Counted from the stretch's first letter, positions 35,093-44,307 are shown. The stretch is DNA of 64,000 bases from CAWCLK01 sp963796225 (GCA_963796225.1 CAWCLK010000005.1:55514-119513); one strand, 5' to 3'. Made by a program: numbers and translations. Notes: generated from the sequence alone by a model not told the origin.

Positions 35093-35145
35093 ATCCAGGG
35101 TAGCGGTCGTTCTTGCCGCCGCGGGCGTCGTCGGGTGCCCCCGCC

Positions 35146-35159
35146 GTTCCACGGGGAAC
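35146..35159. promoter_or_regulatory. parS-like site (GTTCCACGGGGAAC)
   Basis: Same sequence and same central variant as the site at 35079, 67 bp away. Confidence 0.5.
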
Positions 35160-35192
35160 AATCGCGGTCCCGCCGGGGGGCGGTGACCCGCA

Positions 35193-35206
35193 GTTCCACG
35201 TGGAAC
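35193..35206. promoter_or_regulatory. parS: parS site (perfect palindrome)
   Basis: GTTCCACGTGGAAC, a perfect 14-bp palindrome matching the actinobacterial parS core, 47 bp from the previous near match. Confidence 0.8.
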
Positions 35207-36168
35207 GCTCGGCCGACCGCATGAAAGCTGACTCAAACGCGCCTTCACGGCCTGGCGTGGCCCCCTGCGCCTTTCGCGAGAGCGCCAGGATGCCAACCCA
35301 GCCCCCGTGCCGACAGCCAAGACGGCGAGGAGGGACCCCGCGACGGCGCCGCTGCAACGCGGCCCGCATCACCGGATATCCCTTCCGAGGACGCCCCGGT
35401 CCCGCGCGCCCGTCGTGTTCCGACCCTCGAGAAGCGCCGCAGCACCACTGCCCGGGGACCGTGCGGACATCGCTGGGATCCTGCGTCCGCCCCCAGCGGC
35501 CACTCACGGTCTGCGTGCCCGCGCCGGCTGCCGTGCCGGCTCGGGAGACGTCGAGCAAACTCCGCCGGGAACCGTGCTGTCCCCCCGGCCCCGCGTCGTC
35601 CGGCGCCAGCGCATGCCCCGTCACGCGGCGCCGTGGGACGCCGTAGGCATCGCACGGATCACATGCTGCATCTGACGAGGTGCACGGCGTGGCTGGCGGG
35701 ACACCACTCGGGCGGCGTTCGCTCCCCGGGAGGCGCGCACTGCTGCTGGCCGTGGCGACTGGCGTGTGAAGGCGCTCCCACGCCACTCGAGGTCACCACG
35801 CTCTTGTGAAGGCCACGTGCCATCGAGAACCTGGCCGACAGGCCGATCCAGCTGGCCCGACGGGCGGCGAGGGGACGGACGGTGCGCGGCGTCCCACGTG
35901 CAACCCGGCAGACGCGGTCATATCGTCAGGGGAGTCGGACCACCTCCAGGCGGGACGCGTACGGCGCTTCACCATCCTGGGCGCCCCCTGACGCGTCGCA
36001 GTCCACGCCAAATGGTCTCTGACCTGCAGGGATGCGTGACAGATGCCACGCACGCGGCGGAGAACGGAGAAGACGCGGATCAGAGACATGTCGAGCTGAA
36101 TCCAGACGTGAGCACTCGCTTCTCGCGCATTTCGACTGGTCAACAGCGGATTACGCCCCGCTGCACGC

Positions 36169-36182
36169 GTTTCACGTGGAAC
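36169..36182. promoter_or_regulatory. parS: parS site
   Basis: GTTTCACGTGGAAC, the general bacterial TTTCACGTGGAA form of parS, next to the jag terminator. Confidence 0.75.
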
Positions 36183-36194
36183 CTGCGACAAACG

Positions 36195-36225
36195 ACAGCG
36201 CCCGGGACATCGTCCCGGGCGCTGT
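36195..36225 (-). terminator. Hairpin terminator after jag
   Basis: Perfect 14-bp stem (ACAGCGCCCGGGAC pairing with GTCCCGGGCGCTGT) with a three-base loop, just beyond the jag stop on the minus strand. It ends the rpmH-rnpA-yidD-yidC-jag transcript. Confidence 0.8.
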
Positions 36226-36246
36226 GGGGGAGTGCGAGTGGGACCG

Positions 36247-36942
36247 TCAGTCCTCGACCTCGATGACGACCCGCCGGCCGGGCTCTCGGCCCTGGCTGCG
36301 GCTGGCGACACCCTCGTGGTCACCGACCAGACGGTGGACGGCCTTGCGCTCGAAGACGTCCATGGGCTCGAGCCGCTGCGGCTCGCCGGTGTCGAGGGCG
36401 TCCTCGATCGCGTCCTCGGCCTTCTCCAGCAGCTTCTCGAGACGCCGGGCGCGGTAGCCCTCGACGTCGACCTTCACCCGGGAGCGCTGCTGGAACTCGC
36501 GCTGCATGGCCGAGCGCAGCAGCTCCTGGATCGCCTCCAGCGTCTGCCCGCGGCGACCGATCAGCGCCCCGCCACCGACGTCGACGATCTCGACCTCGGC
36601 CTGGTCCTCGTCGTCGAGGATGCGGATCTTCAGGTGCCCGGGAAGGTCCAGGGCGTCGAGCAGGCCCTCGACGAAGTCGGCGGCAGCGTCGGCCTCGTCG
36701 TCCAGGGTCGGGTCACCCTCCTCGGAGCGGTCGGTGGAGCTGGCGTCGTCCGCCTCGTCGTCGTCCTCGTCGTCGTCCGAGGCCCACGCGATGGCGGCCT
36801 CGAGCGAGATCGACACCTCCGAGACCTCCGCGTCGCGGGGGACCGACACCTGGACCTTGACGTCCTGGTCGAACAGGTCACCCAGGGCGGTGCGAAGGAC
36901 CTTGGCGAGGTCGTCGCCCTGTGCCGTGGCGCGCGTGCTCAT
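36247..36942 (-). CDS. jag: RNA-binding protein Jag/KhpB (KH and R3H domains)
   Basis: 231 residues. An acidic linker (SDDDEDDDEADDASS) separates an N-terminal part from a KH domain (HLKIRILDDEDQAEVEIVDVGGGALIGRRGQTLEAIQELL) and a C-terminal R3H domain (FERKAVHRLVGDHEGVASRSQGREPGRRVVI). KhpB proteins bind many mRNAs and sRNAs and affect cell envelope homeostasis in Gram-positives. Start ATG at 36942, 28 bases after yidC. Confidence 0.9.
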   Translation of the reverse strand: MSTRATAQGDDLAKVLRTALGDLFDQDVKVQVSVPRDAEVSEVSISLEAAIAWASDDDEDDDEADDASSTDRSEEGDPTLDDEADAAADFVEGLLDALDLPGHLKIRILDDEDQAEVEIVDVGGGALIGRRGQTLEAIQELLRSAMQREFQQRSRVKVDVEGYRARRLEKLLEKAEDAIEDALDTGEPQRLEPMDVFERKAVHRLVGDHEGVASRSQGREPGRRVVIEVED

Positions 36943-36970
36943 CGATCTGACTCCTTGTTGGTCGACCTGC

Positions 36971-37967
36971 TCACCCGCGCCCACGGCGCGAGCGGCGAGA
37001 AGGAAGATGGTCGGACGAGCCCTTGGTGGCGGGCTTGCCGTTGTTCTTGGCCTTGGCAGGCCCGGGCTTGGAAGCCTTGGGGGACCCGTTGGTGGCCGGA
37101 CGCGACGACGCGGCCTTGCCCCCGCCGGCCTTCGGTGCGCTCGGCTTCGCGTCGGATCCGCCGTCCTTGTGGTGGTGCCCCGACGAGGTCGGACCCTCGG
37201 GGTGGACCTCCACCTCGTGGAGCACGATCGCCTGCTGGGCGATCTGCCAGACGTTGGTGGTGACCCAGTACAGGAGCACACCCATCGGGAAGTTGAAGGA
37301 GATGAACGCCAGGAACAGCGGCATGACGTACATCAGCACCTTCTGCTGCTGCGCCTGCGCCCCGTCGCTGGCCGCCGTGTTCTTGGCCATCATCTGGCGC
37401 TGCGACCAGAACATGCTGGCCGCCATCAGCACGATCAGGGCGATGCCCCAGAAGCCGGCCGCGTTCGCCGGCGTGGTCAGGCCGGTGTCGTTCGGCGTGA
37501 AGAAGTAGAAGTCGGAGCGCAACAGGTCGCCGAGCACCGTGCCGGCCGGGTGGCCCTCCAGGGGCGCGCGCAGGACACTGAACAGCGCGATGAAGATCGG
37601 GGCCTGCGCCAGCAGCGGCAGACAGCCGCCGGCCGGGTTGACGCCGGCCTCCTGGTACAGCGCCGTCATCTCCTCGTTCATCTTCTGACGCTGCGCCTTG
37701 TACCGCTCCGGGTCCTTGCGCATCAGGTCGCGATCCGTCTTGTACTTCTTCTGGATCGCCTTGATCTTGGGCTGCAGCTGCTGCATGGCGCGCATCGAGC
37801 GGGTCTGCTTGATGGCCAGAGGGCAGCAGCAGCACCCGCACGATCAGCGTCAGGGCGATGATCGCGAAGCCCCACGCCGGCTCGTCACCGACGAAGCTCA
37901 GGGCCGAGTGCAGCACCCTCAGCGCATCGACGAACAGGTCGCGGAAGCCGTTCCAGAGTTCGCTCAC
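36971..37967 (-). CDS. yidC: Membrane protein insertase YidC, one frame break
   Basis: Inserts and folds membrane proteins with or without SecYEG. From a GTG at 37967 (GAAGAAGAAG upstream) the first helix reads WGFAIIALTLIVRVLLLP; then the frame breaks. Removing one base at 37820 restores LAIKQTRSMRAMQQLQPKIKAIQKKYK and the rest: the hydrophilic-groove helices, PIFIALFSVLRAP, LPLFLAFISFNFPMGVLLYWVTTNVWQIAQQ, and a basic Lys/Ala/Gly-rich C-tail. Length 997 is 3n+1. YidC is essential, so an extra base in the sequence is more likely than a real mutation. Confidence 0.88.
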
Positions 37968-37981
37968 GGGTCACTTCTTCT

Positions 37982-38239
37982 TCAGCGGGGAGGCTTGACG
38001 GGGTCGAACCCGCCGGGGTGCCACGGATGGCACCGCGCGACGCGGGCGATGGCGTAGCCCAGTCCTCGGACGGCGCCGTGCACACGCAGGCTGTCCACGG
38101 CGTACTGGGAGCAGGTCGGGTGGAAGCGGCACCGGGGAGTGCGCAGCAGCGCGGTGCGCTGGTACAGGCCCACGAGGAACATGAGCACGCGCGCGATCGG
38201 CGACGGGCGCCGATCCGTGGTGGGGTCCGGGGTCGTCAC
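37982..38239 (-). CDS. yidD: Membrane protein insertion efficiency factor YidD
   Basis: 85 residues with the family signature RFHPTCSQYAVDSLRVHG and a C-terminal RVARCHPWHPGGFDPV; an N-terminal amphipathic helix (IARVLMFLVGLYQRTALL) associates with the membrane. The GTG start at 38239 overlaps the rnpA stop (GTGA), so the two are coupled. It assists YidC-dependent insertion. Confidence 0.92.
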   Translation of the reverse strand: MTTPDPTTDRRPSPIARVLMFLVGLYQRTALLRTPRCRFHPTCSQYAVDSLRVHGAVRGLGYAIARVARCHPWHPGGFDPVKPPR

Positions 38240-38595
38240 GGACACGGGGTGCTCACGAGGTCGAGGCCGCGCGCCGCGGCCCGCAGGTCGTCGGTCACGT
38301 CCGTGACGTGGGCGGTCGCACACGCGGCACGCGCGGTCAGCACGAGGTCGTGGCCCGACGCCCAGGGCAGGGATCGGACCGCCTCTCGCAGCAGTCGCTT
38401 CGCACGGTTGCGCTGGACGGCCCCGCCGACCCGTCGTGACGCCACGACGGCCACACGGGTGGGGTCCGCATCGCCACGGGGACGGTCGTGCACGACGAGC
38501 AGCCGCCCGGCGCGGGAGCGACGAGCGGCGAACACGGCGGAGATGTCGGACGAGGCGCGGAGGCGTTCGGGTGCCGACACCGTGGGCGCGACCAC
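38236..38595 (-). CDS. rnpA: Ribonuclease P protein component
   Basis: 119 residues. Basic protein subunit that supports the RNase P RNA in 5' tRNA processing. The RNR signature is visible as RRVGGAVQRNRAKRLLREAVRSL. GTG start at 38595, seven bases after the rpmH stop; a second GTG 15 bases downstream could also serve. Confidence 0.92.
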   Translation of the reverse strand: MVAPTVSAPERLRASSDISAVFAARRSRAGRLLVVHDRPRGDADPTRVAVVASRRVGGAVQRNRAKRLLREAVRSLPWASGHDLVLTARAACATAHVTDVTDDLRAAARGLDLVSTPCP

Positions 38596-38602
38596 GAGGG
38601 AC

Positions 38603-38737
38603 TCAGGCGCTGAGCTGCTTGCGGCCCTTGCGGCGACGGTTCTTGACGATCGCGCGACCGGCGCGAGTCTGCATCCGGGCGCGGAAGCCGTGCTTCTTGT
38701 TCCGGCGGCGGTTGTTGGGCTGGAAGGTGCGCTTCAT
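38603..38737 (-). CDS. rpmH: 50S ribosomal protein L34
   Basis: 44 residues, highly basic: begins MKRTFQPNNRRRNKKHG and ends RRKGRKQLSA, the complete L34 sequence. A GGAGG ribosome site lies seven bases before the ATG at 38737. First gene of the rpmH-rnpA-yidD-yidC-jag operon, divergent from dnaA. Confidence 0.97.
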   Translation of the reverse strand: MKRTFQPNNRRRNKKHGFRARMQTRAGRAIVKNRRRKGRKQLSA

Positions 38738-39078
38738 GGAGGGACCTCCGGGGACGAAGGGGCCGGCAGGCACGCGGGGCGCGGGAGGCAGGTGAGAGAG
38801 GTGCTCGTGTGAGTCCGCGCCGGTGCCGGGGGTGCGGCAGTCGACCGGGGCAGTCTACGGAGGGTGGCGGAGTCGGGGCAACCCGCCGCCAGGAGCGTGC
38901 GGGGCCCGAACGACGGCACGGTCGTGGCGGGGCAGTTCCCGGGGTCGGGACGGGGCACGTCCACCCAGGGAGGATGACGCGCACGCGAGTAGCACAGGTC
39001 ACGTCCCGGGGCGCACCGAATCCGGGCGGATCGCGCAGATCGGGCACGAACCGCTCGACCACCGCGCAGACACGCGCA

Positions 39079-39122
39079 TTGTGGAAAACCCCTTGCACCG
39101 CCGCCAGCGGTGTGCCTATGCT
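39079..39122 (+). promoter_or_regulatory. dnaA promoter with adjacent DnaA box
   Basis: -35 TTGCAC (39093-39098), 18-bp spacer, -10 TATGCT (39117-39122). A DnaA-box-like TTGTGGAAA (39079-39087) lies immediately upstream of the -35, a classic arrangement for DnaA autoregulation. Confidence 0.55.
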
Positions 39123-39236
39123 CCCGACCGCTCGGCGTCGAGAGCCGCCGCGGGGGGAACTGACCCCGCACTCCCGGTCGCGCCATGGGCCTTCCCCCGG
39201 TCTCCGGACCACGTGACCGTTCGGTCTTTCCACAGC

Positions 39237-39257
39237 TTGTGGACATACCTGTGGACG
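39237..39257. promoter_or_regulatory. Pair of DnaA boxes upstream of dnaA
   Basis: TTGTGGACA (39237-39245) and CTGTGGACG (39249-39257), 12 bp apart; each resembles the complement of the consensus TTATCCACA. TTTCCACAG (39228-39236) abuts them. Confidence 0.5.
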
Positions 39258-39346
39258 GGAGGGCCCGTTCCTGGTCCCGTCGTCACGTGTCGTCCCGACC
39301 GATGACGCAGTCGTACCGAGACCTCGAACCGTGCCTGGAGTTGTAC

Positions 39347-40979
39347 GTGGATCCTGTCGGACCCCTCGACCTGGCGTCGTTGTGGCAGCAGTGCCTCGAC
39401 CTGATCATGCCGCGGGCGGGCTCCCCCGTCGCCCGCCAGTGGTTGGAGGCCACCGAGCCGGTCGGGTTCTCCGACGACACGCTCGTGCTGGCCACGCCCC
39501 ACTCCTTCGCCCGCGAGTGGCTCGACCTCAAGCTCGGTGACGAGCTGCGCACCCACCTGTCCCAGGCCGCGGGCCGTCAGCTGCACGTGGTGATCACGGT
39601 CCAGCCCGGCGGGGCGTCCCTGTCGCCGGCCGACCTGCCCGAGGTCGCCCCGCGCCGCCACGCCCCGACGACCGAGCCCGGCCACGCCCCGCCCCCGCCC
39701 CGCGACGGACGCGGCCCAGGGGCCCGGCGGCCCCCCACCGGCCCACGGCACCCCGCCCCCCTCGCACACCGGCACGCCGACCCCGCACGTCGACCCGCCG
39801 CCGGTGGCCCCCACGGCACCGCCGCCGGCCGCGCACACCGGTACGCCGGTCCCCGGCGACCTGGCCGGCGCGTCGGACCGTGGGGTCCTGTCGCGTCCGG
39901 ACGGGCCCACGGTCTGGCTGCCCGAGACGCCGGACACCGACAGCCAGCTCAACCCCAAGTACCTGTTCGACCACTTCGTGATCGGCCAGTCCAACCGCTT
40001 CGCCCACGCCGCGGCGGTCGCGGTGGCCGAGGCGCCGGCCAAGTCCTACAACCCGCTGTTCATCTACGGCGGCTCGGGGCTGGGCAAGACCCACCTGCTG
40101 CACGCCATCGGCCACTACGTCCAGCGCCTCTACAGCCGGCTGAGCGTCCGCTACGTCACGACCGAGCAGTTCACCAACGAGTTCATCACGTCCATCCAGA
40201 ACAAGGGATCGGCGGGCTTCCAGCGCCGCTACCGCGAGATCGACGTGCTGCTCATCGACGACATCCAGTTCCTCGAGCGGGCAGAACGCACGCAGGAGGA
40301 GTTCTTCCACACCTTCAACGCGCTGCACAACGCCGAGAAGCAGATCGTCATCTCCAGCGACCGCGCGCCCCGCTCCATCGCCCAGCTCGAGGACCGGCTC
40401 CGCAGCCGCTTCGAGTGGGGCCTGATGGTCGACGTGCAGCCTCCCGAGCTCGAGACCCGCATCGCCATCCTGCGTCGCAAGGCCGAGGCCGAACGCCTCG
40501 ACCTGCCCCACGAGGTGCTCGAGCTGATCGGTGAGCGGGTCCGGTCCAACATCCGCGAGCTCGAGGGGGCCCTGCACCGCGTGGCCGCCTACGCCAGCCT
40601 GTCCGGCTCGCGTCCCGACGTGACCATGGCCGAGGGTGTGCTCAAGGACGTCCTGCCCGACGAGCGCGAGCGCGAGATCACGGCCGACCTGATCATGGAC
40701 GTCGTGGCCGACTTCTTCGGCCTGACGGTCGACGACCTGTGCTCCGAGTCACGCACCCGCCAGCTGGTCAACGCCCGCCAGGTCGCCATGTACCTGGTGC
40801 GCGAGCTGACCGACATGAGCTTCCCGCAGATCGGCAAGTCCTTCGGTGGACGCGACCACTCCACGGTCATGCACGCCAAGGACAAGATCGCGAACCTCAT
40901 GAAGGAGAAGCACGCGATCTACGAGCAGGTCCAGGAGCTCACCGCCCGGATCCGCACGACCGCCCGCGGCGGCATCTGA
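39347..40979 (+). CDS. dnaA: Chromosomal replication initiator protein DnaA, one frame break in the linker
   Basis: Binds DnaA boxes and opens oriC. Domain I (LDLASLWQQCLDLIMPRAGS...FAREWLDLKLGDELRTHL) reads in frame 2; the Pro/His/Thr-rich linker (domain II) and the rest read in frame 3. Removing one base in GACGGACGCGG near 39706 joins them. Domain III has GGSGLGKTHLLHAIG (Walker A) and VLLIDDIQFLE (Walker B); domain IV has SFGGRDHSTVMHAKDKI. Start chosen at the GTG at 39347, which has GGAG seven bases upstream; ATG 39302 is in frame but lacks a ribosome site. Length 1633 is 3n+1, giving 543 residues. DnaA is essential, so the break is probably a sequence error. Confidence 0.92.
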
Positions 40980-41427
40980 TGCGGTCCTGCCGCGCTCTCC
41001 GACCGGCCCCGACGGGCCGGTCGACGGGTCCTGTCACCCCGATCACGGCTCGCCGGTTCCCACAGTCTGTGGAAAACTCTGGGGACAACGTGGTGGACAG
41101 GCGGTGGACGGACGTGGACGACAGCCGCGAGTCCGTGGACGAACCGTGGACGGCCGACCCACTCCGCCTGCGGATCGTCCGTGGACGGGCGGTGGACGGC
41201 GACTACCGTGGTCCCCACGTCCCGCGGAACTACACGCGTGTCATGGGGACGGCAGTGGACGAGGCGCGCCCCGCTCCACACCGGCTCCACATGCCGACAT
41301 GCGCGCTGACCTGCAGGAACGGGGGTTTGTCCCCAGTGTCCACACCCCCGATGACGACGATGAATCTCAGTACTTCTCCAAAGATCTTCTCCGGACCTGT
41401 GGGGAAGTCCCGTGCGGGAGCCACACC
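40980..41427. other. oriC: Replication origin oriC (dnaA-dnaN intergenic region)
   Basis: 448 bases without a gene. Holds eight GTGGAC cores in the same orientation starting at 41093, 41104, 41114, 41135, 41146, 41181, 41192 and 41255, plus TGTGGAAAA near 41069 and, in the other orientation, TTGTCCCCA (41327-41335) and GTGTCCACA (41336-41344). Most spacings are near multiples of one helical turn (11, 10, 21, 11, 35, 11, 63). A less GC-rich stretch before dnaN (41344-41395) is a candidate unwinding element. Confidence 0.8.
41000..41023 (+). terminator. Hairpin terminator after dnaA
   Basis: Perfect 10-bp stem (CGACCGGCCC pairing with GGGCCGGTCG) with loop CGAC, 20 bases after the dnaA stop. 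It would keep transcription out of oriC. Confidence 0.65.
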
Positions 41428-42549
41428 ATGAAGCTGCGAGCTGACCGGACCGAGTTCGCCGAGGCGATCTCCTGGGCGACGCGGACCGTCGGGGCGCGGG
41501 TGACCCTGCCGGCGCTGTCGGGCGTGCTGCTCGACGCCGCCGACGGGCGGCTGACCTGCCGGGCCACCGACCTCGAGGTCGCGGCCGAGGTCTCCATCCC
41601 CGTGCAGATCGACGAACCCGGGCGGGCGCTGCTGCCCGGGCGGCTGCTGGCGCAGCTGGTGGCCAAGTTCCCCGAGGCCCCGGTCGAGCTGTCCGGGGAC
41701 GCCGAACGGGTCGAGCTCAACTGCGGGCGCGCCACGTTCCACGTCCGCGGGATGCCGGTCGACGACTTCCCGGCGCTGCCCAGCCCCGACCCCGACCTCG
41801 AACCCGGGCTGGTCAAGGCCGATGCGTTCTCGCGCCTGGTCGGCCAGGTCGCCCGGGCTGCCTCGACCGAGGAGGCCCGCCCCGTCCTGACCGGCGTCAA
41901 GCTCGAGGCGGGCGACGGGCAGCTGACCGCCGCCGCGACCGACAGCTACCGCCTGGCCATGCGGACCATCCCGTGGGAGCAGGCCGTCACCGGTGACTCG
42001 CTGGTCCCGGCGCGCGCCCTGCAGGAGGCCGCCAAGGCTGCCACCGAGCTCGGCGGGACCGTGTCGGTGGTGCTCGAGGACGGCCAGGTGTCGTTCCTGC
42101 TCGGCGACCGGCGCCTGACCAGCCGGCTGATCGAGGGCAGCTTCCCGAACGTGCGTGGGCTGCTCCCCGAGACGCACGAGACCACCGTCGTGATCGAACG
42201 CGCCCCGCTGATCGAGGCGTTGCAGCGCGTGTCGGTCGTGGCCCAGGGCAAGGCCAACTCGCCCGTGACGCTGACCTTCGAGGACGGCACCGTCGACCTG
42301 CGCGCCAACAACGCCGAGGTCGGTGACGCCGCCGAGGCCCTGCCGGCCGAGATCGACGGCGAGGGGCTCACCATCGCGTTCAACCCGGGGCTGCTGCTCG
42401 CGGGCCTCGAGGCCACCGGCACCGAGAAGATCCGCGTCGAGCTGCGTGACGGGCTCAAGCCGGCGGTGATCCGCCCGCAGCCCGCCGAGGGCGACGAGGG
42501 CCCCGCCGACGACTTCACCTACCTGCTCATGCCCATGCGGGTGAACTGA
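41428..42549 (+). CDS. dnaN: DNA polymerase III beta sliding clamp
   Basis: 373 residues. Ring-shaped processivity clamp. Three clamp domains are visible: LPALSGVLLDA with CRATDLEVAAEVSIPVQ, the middle TEEARPVLTGVKLEA with ATDSYRLAMR, and the C-terminal ending YLLMPMRVN, characteristic of the beta clamp. Start ATG at 41428. Confidence 0.96.
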   Translation: MKLRADRTEFAEAISWATRTVGARVTLPALSGVLLDAADGRLTCRATDLEVAAEVSIPVQIDEPGRALLPGRLLAQLVAKFPEAPVELSGDAERVELNCGRATFHVRGMPVDDFPALPSPDPDLEPGLVKADAFSRLVGQVARAASTEEARPVLTGVKLEAGDGQLTAAATDSYRLAMRTIPWEQAVTGDSLVPARALQEAAKAATELGGTVSVVLEDGQVSFLLGDRRLTSRLIEGSFPNVRGLLPETHETTVVIERAPLIEALQRVSVVAQGKANSPVTLTFEDGTVDLRANNAEVGDAAEALPAEIDGEGLTIAFNPGLLLAGLEATGTEKIRVELRDGLKPAVIRPQPAEGDEGPADDFTYLLMPMRVN

Positions 42550-42595
42550 GCCCGAGTCGGACGAGCAGCCCAACCCACGGAAGGTTGACTCGGCC

Positions 42596-43807
42596 ATGCA
42601 GGTCACCCGTCTGGAGGTCCAGGACGTCCGCAGCTACGCGTCGGCGTCCCTGGACCTGCAGCCCGGGGTGACGGTCCTGCTGGGCCCCAACGCCCAGGGC
42701 AAGACCAACCTGCTCGAGGCCCTGGTGCGGGCCGCGACCGGGTCCAGCCACCGCGTGGCGGGTGACACCGCCCTCGTCCGCGCCGGTGCCGACCTCGGGG
42801 TGGTCCGGGTGCAGGTGCGCACCGACGAGGGCCGTCGACGCACCCTCGAGCTCGAGATCGGCACCGGACGGCGCACCCGGACCCGGGTCGACGGCCAGGA
42901 CGTGCGCCGGGCCGCCGACGCGCTGGGCGTGCTGCGTGCCGTGCTGTTCGCGCCCGAGGACCTCGCGATCGTGCGGGGCGAACCGGACCAGCGGCGCCGG
43001 TTCCTCGACGACCTGCTGTCGCAGCGTCGTCCCGCCTACGCCGCCGCCAAGGCCGAGTACGACCGGGTGCTGCGCCAGCGCAACCAGCTGCTCAAGCAGG
43101 CTCGCGGCCTGTCCGGCAGCGCCCGGGACGCCGCCCTGGCCACGCTGGACACCTGGACCGAGCAGCTGATCGGCCACGGGGCGGGGCTGCTCGCGGCCCG
43201 GATCGCAGTCGTGCACGCCCTGGCCGGGCCCGTGGACGCGACCTACCGGCGGATCGCCGACCGCCCCGAGCCGGTGGGGCTGACCTACCGCTCCTCGACC
43301 GGCACGCAGGTGGCGGGCGACCCGGACCGGGGGGTCCCGGACCGCGACGCGCTGGCCGCCGAGCTGCAGGCCGCCCAGGCCGAGGTGTCGGCCGACGAGG
43401 TGGCTCGTGGGGTCACGCTGGTGGGGCCGCACCGCGACGACCTCGACCTCGCCATCGGGGCGTTGTCGGCCCGCACGCACGCCAGCCAGGGCGAGGCCTG
43501 GTCGCTGGCGCTGGCCCTGCGGCTGGCCACCTTCGAGGTCCTCGCCGACGTCGGTGACCGGCCCGTGGTGCTGCTCGACGACGTGTTCTCCGAGCTCGAC
43601 GCCCGACGCCGCGAGCAGCTGGCCGCCGCCTGCCGGGACTGGCCCCAGGTCATCGTCACCGCCGCGGTGCAGGCCGACGTGCCCCTGGAGGGCCGCTACG
43701 TGGACGTGCGCATCACCGACGGGCGCAGCCACCTCGCGCCCCGCCCCGTCGTGGTGCCCGCCGACCCCGACGAGCTGGACGACCTCGACGTCGGGGGTGC
43801 CGCGTGA
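42596..43807 (+). CDS. recF: DNA replication and repair protein RecF
   Basis: 403 residues. SMC-like ATPase that loads RecA at gaps. Walker A GPNAQGKTNLLEAL, the family motif QRRRFLDDLLSQRRPAY, signature ASQGEAWSLALALRLA, Walker B VVLLDDVFSELDARRR. The stop overlaps the next gene's GTG start (GTGA). Confidence 0.94.
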   Translation: MQVTRLEVQDVRSYASASLDLQPGVTVLLGPNAQGKTNLLEALVRAATGSSHRVAGDTALVRAGADLGVVRVQVRTDEGRRRTLELEIGTGRRTRTRVDGQDVRRAADALGVLRAVLFAPEDLAIVRGEPDQRRRFLDDLLSQRRPAYAAAKAEYDRVLRQRNQLLKQARGLSGSARDAALATLDTWTEQLIGHGAGLLAARIAVVHALAGPVDATYRRIADRPEPVGLTYRSSTGTQVAGDPDRGVPDRDALAAELQAAQAEVSADEVARGVTLVGPHRDDLDLAIGALSARTHASQGEAWSLALALRLATFEVLADVGDRPVVLLDDVFSELDARRREQLAAACRDWPQVIVTAAVQADVPLEGRYVDVRITDGRSHLAPRPVVVPADPDELDDLDVGGAA

Positions 43808-44307
43808 GCACGCCCCGCCGCCCCGAGGACGACCGCCGCGTCACGTGGGGCACCGACCGGGACCCGTCGGTGTACGCGCGTCGTCGGGCACGTGGGGCCC
43901 GTCGCCGGGCCGGGCAGGACCGCCAGGAGTTCGACCCGGCACCGCCCGGTGACGACGACTGGACCGTCGCCGATCGTTCCCAGGTGGTCCGGGTCCCCCA
44001 CGGGCCCGAGTCGCTCGGTGAGCTGCTCGACGGCGTCGTCCGCGACCGGCGGTGGGGCGAGAAGCTGCGGGGCGCGACCGTCTTCGACCGCTGGGAGGAG
44101 GTCGTCGGCCCCGAGCTCGCCCAGCACTGCCAGCCCGTGCGGATCAGCGGCGGCGTGCTCACCGTGGCGGCATCCAGCCCGCAGTGGGCCACCCAGCTGC
44201 GCTACCTCACCGGCCAGCTGCAGCTGAACGTCAACGCGGCCATGGGGGAGCCTGTCGTCGGGTCGGTCAACGTGGTGGTCGGCCGTCCGGACGCGCGAGG
44301 GCGCTGA
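43804..44307 (+). CDS. dciA: DUF721 family protein (DciA-type helicase loader)
   Basis: 167 residues. After a basic N-terminus (YARRRARGARRRAGQ) comes the DUF721 domain: WGEKLRGATVFDRWEEVVGPELAQHCQPVRI, GVLTVAASSPQWATQLRYLTGQLQLNVN. DUF721 proteins are DciA, which load the replicative helicase in bacteria lacking DnaC/DnaI. Its coupling to recF is conserved in Actinobacteria. Confidence 0.85.
   Translation: MSTPRRPEDDRRVTWGTDRDPSVYARRRARGARRRAGQDRQEFDPAPPGDDDWTVADRSQVVRVPHGPESLGELLDGVVRDRRWGEKLRGATVFDRWEEVVGPELAQHCQPVRISGGVLTVAASSPQWATQLRYLTGQLQLNVNAAMGEPVVGSVNVVVGRPDARGR

Larger units (their letters stand above)
35058..36194. other. Gene-free stretch of about 1.1 kb carrying most of the parS-like sites
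   Basis: No open frame here shows protein-like composition: candidate translations are Arg/Pro/Ser-rich on both strands with no family motif, and third-position GC bias is weak. Four parS-like palindromes lie in it (35079-35092, 35146-35159, 35193-35206, 36169-36182). The right end is lower in GC than the coding surroundings. It looks like a ParB loading (centromere-like) region between rsmG and jag, where most Actinobacteria have little intergenic space. Confidence 0.6.
38738..39346. other. rpmH-dnaA intergenic region
   Basis: About 600 bases without a credible gene. The half near rpmH should hold that operon's promoter, though I cannot identify a -10 confidently. The half near dnaA carries a dnaA promoter and DnaA-box-like sites, listed separately. 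Confidence 0.6.

Noticed and set aside
35307..36323. Several open frames of 120-180 codons between rsmG and jag
   Set aside because: Translations are low-complexity Arg/Pro/Ser/Ala with no motif, frames on both strands overlap each other, and no ribosome sites precede the starts.
1760..40979. Programmed +1 frameshifting, suggested by the extra base following CCC proline codons in the glycosyltransferase and yidC
   Set aside because: The other breaks (amidase, dnaA, parA, mscS) do not share CCC or any common slippery motif; extra bases mostly lengthen short runs, which fits sequencing error better.
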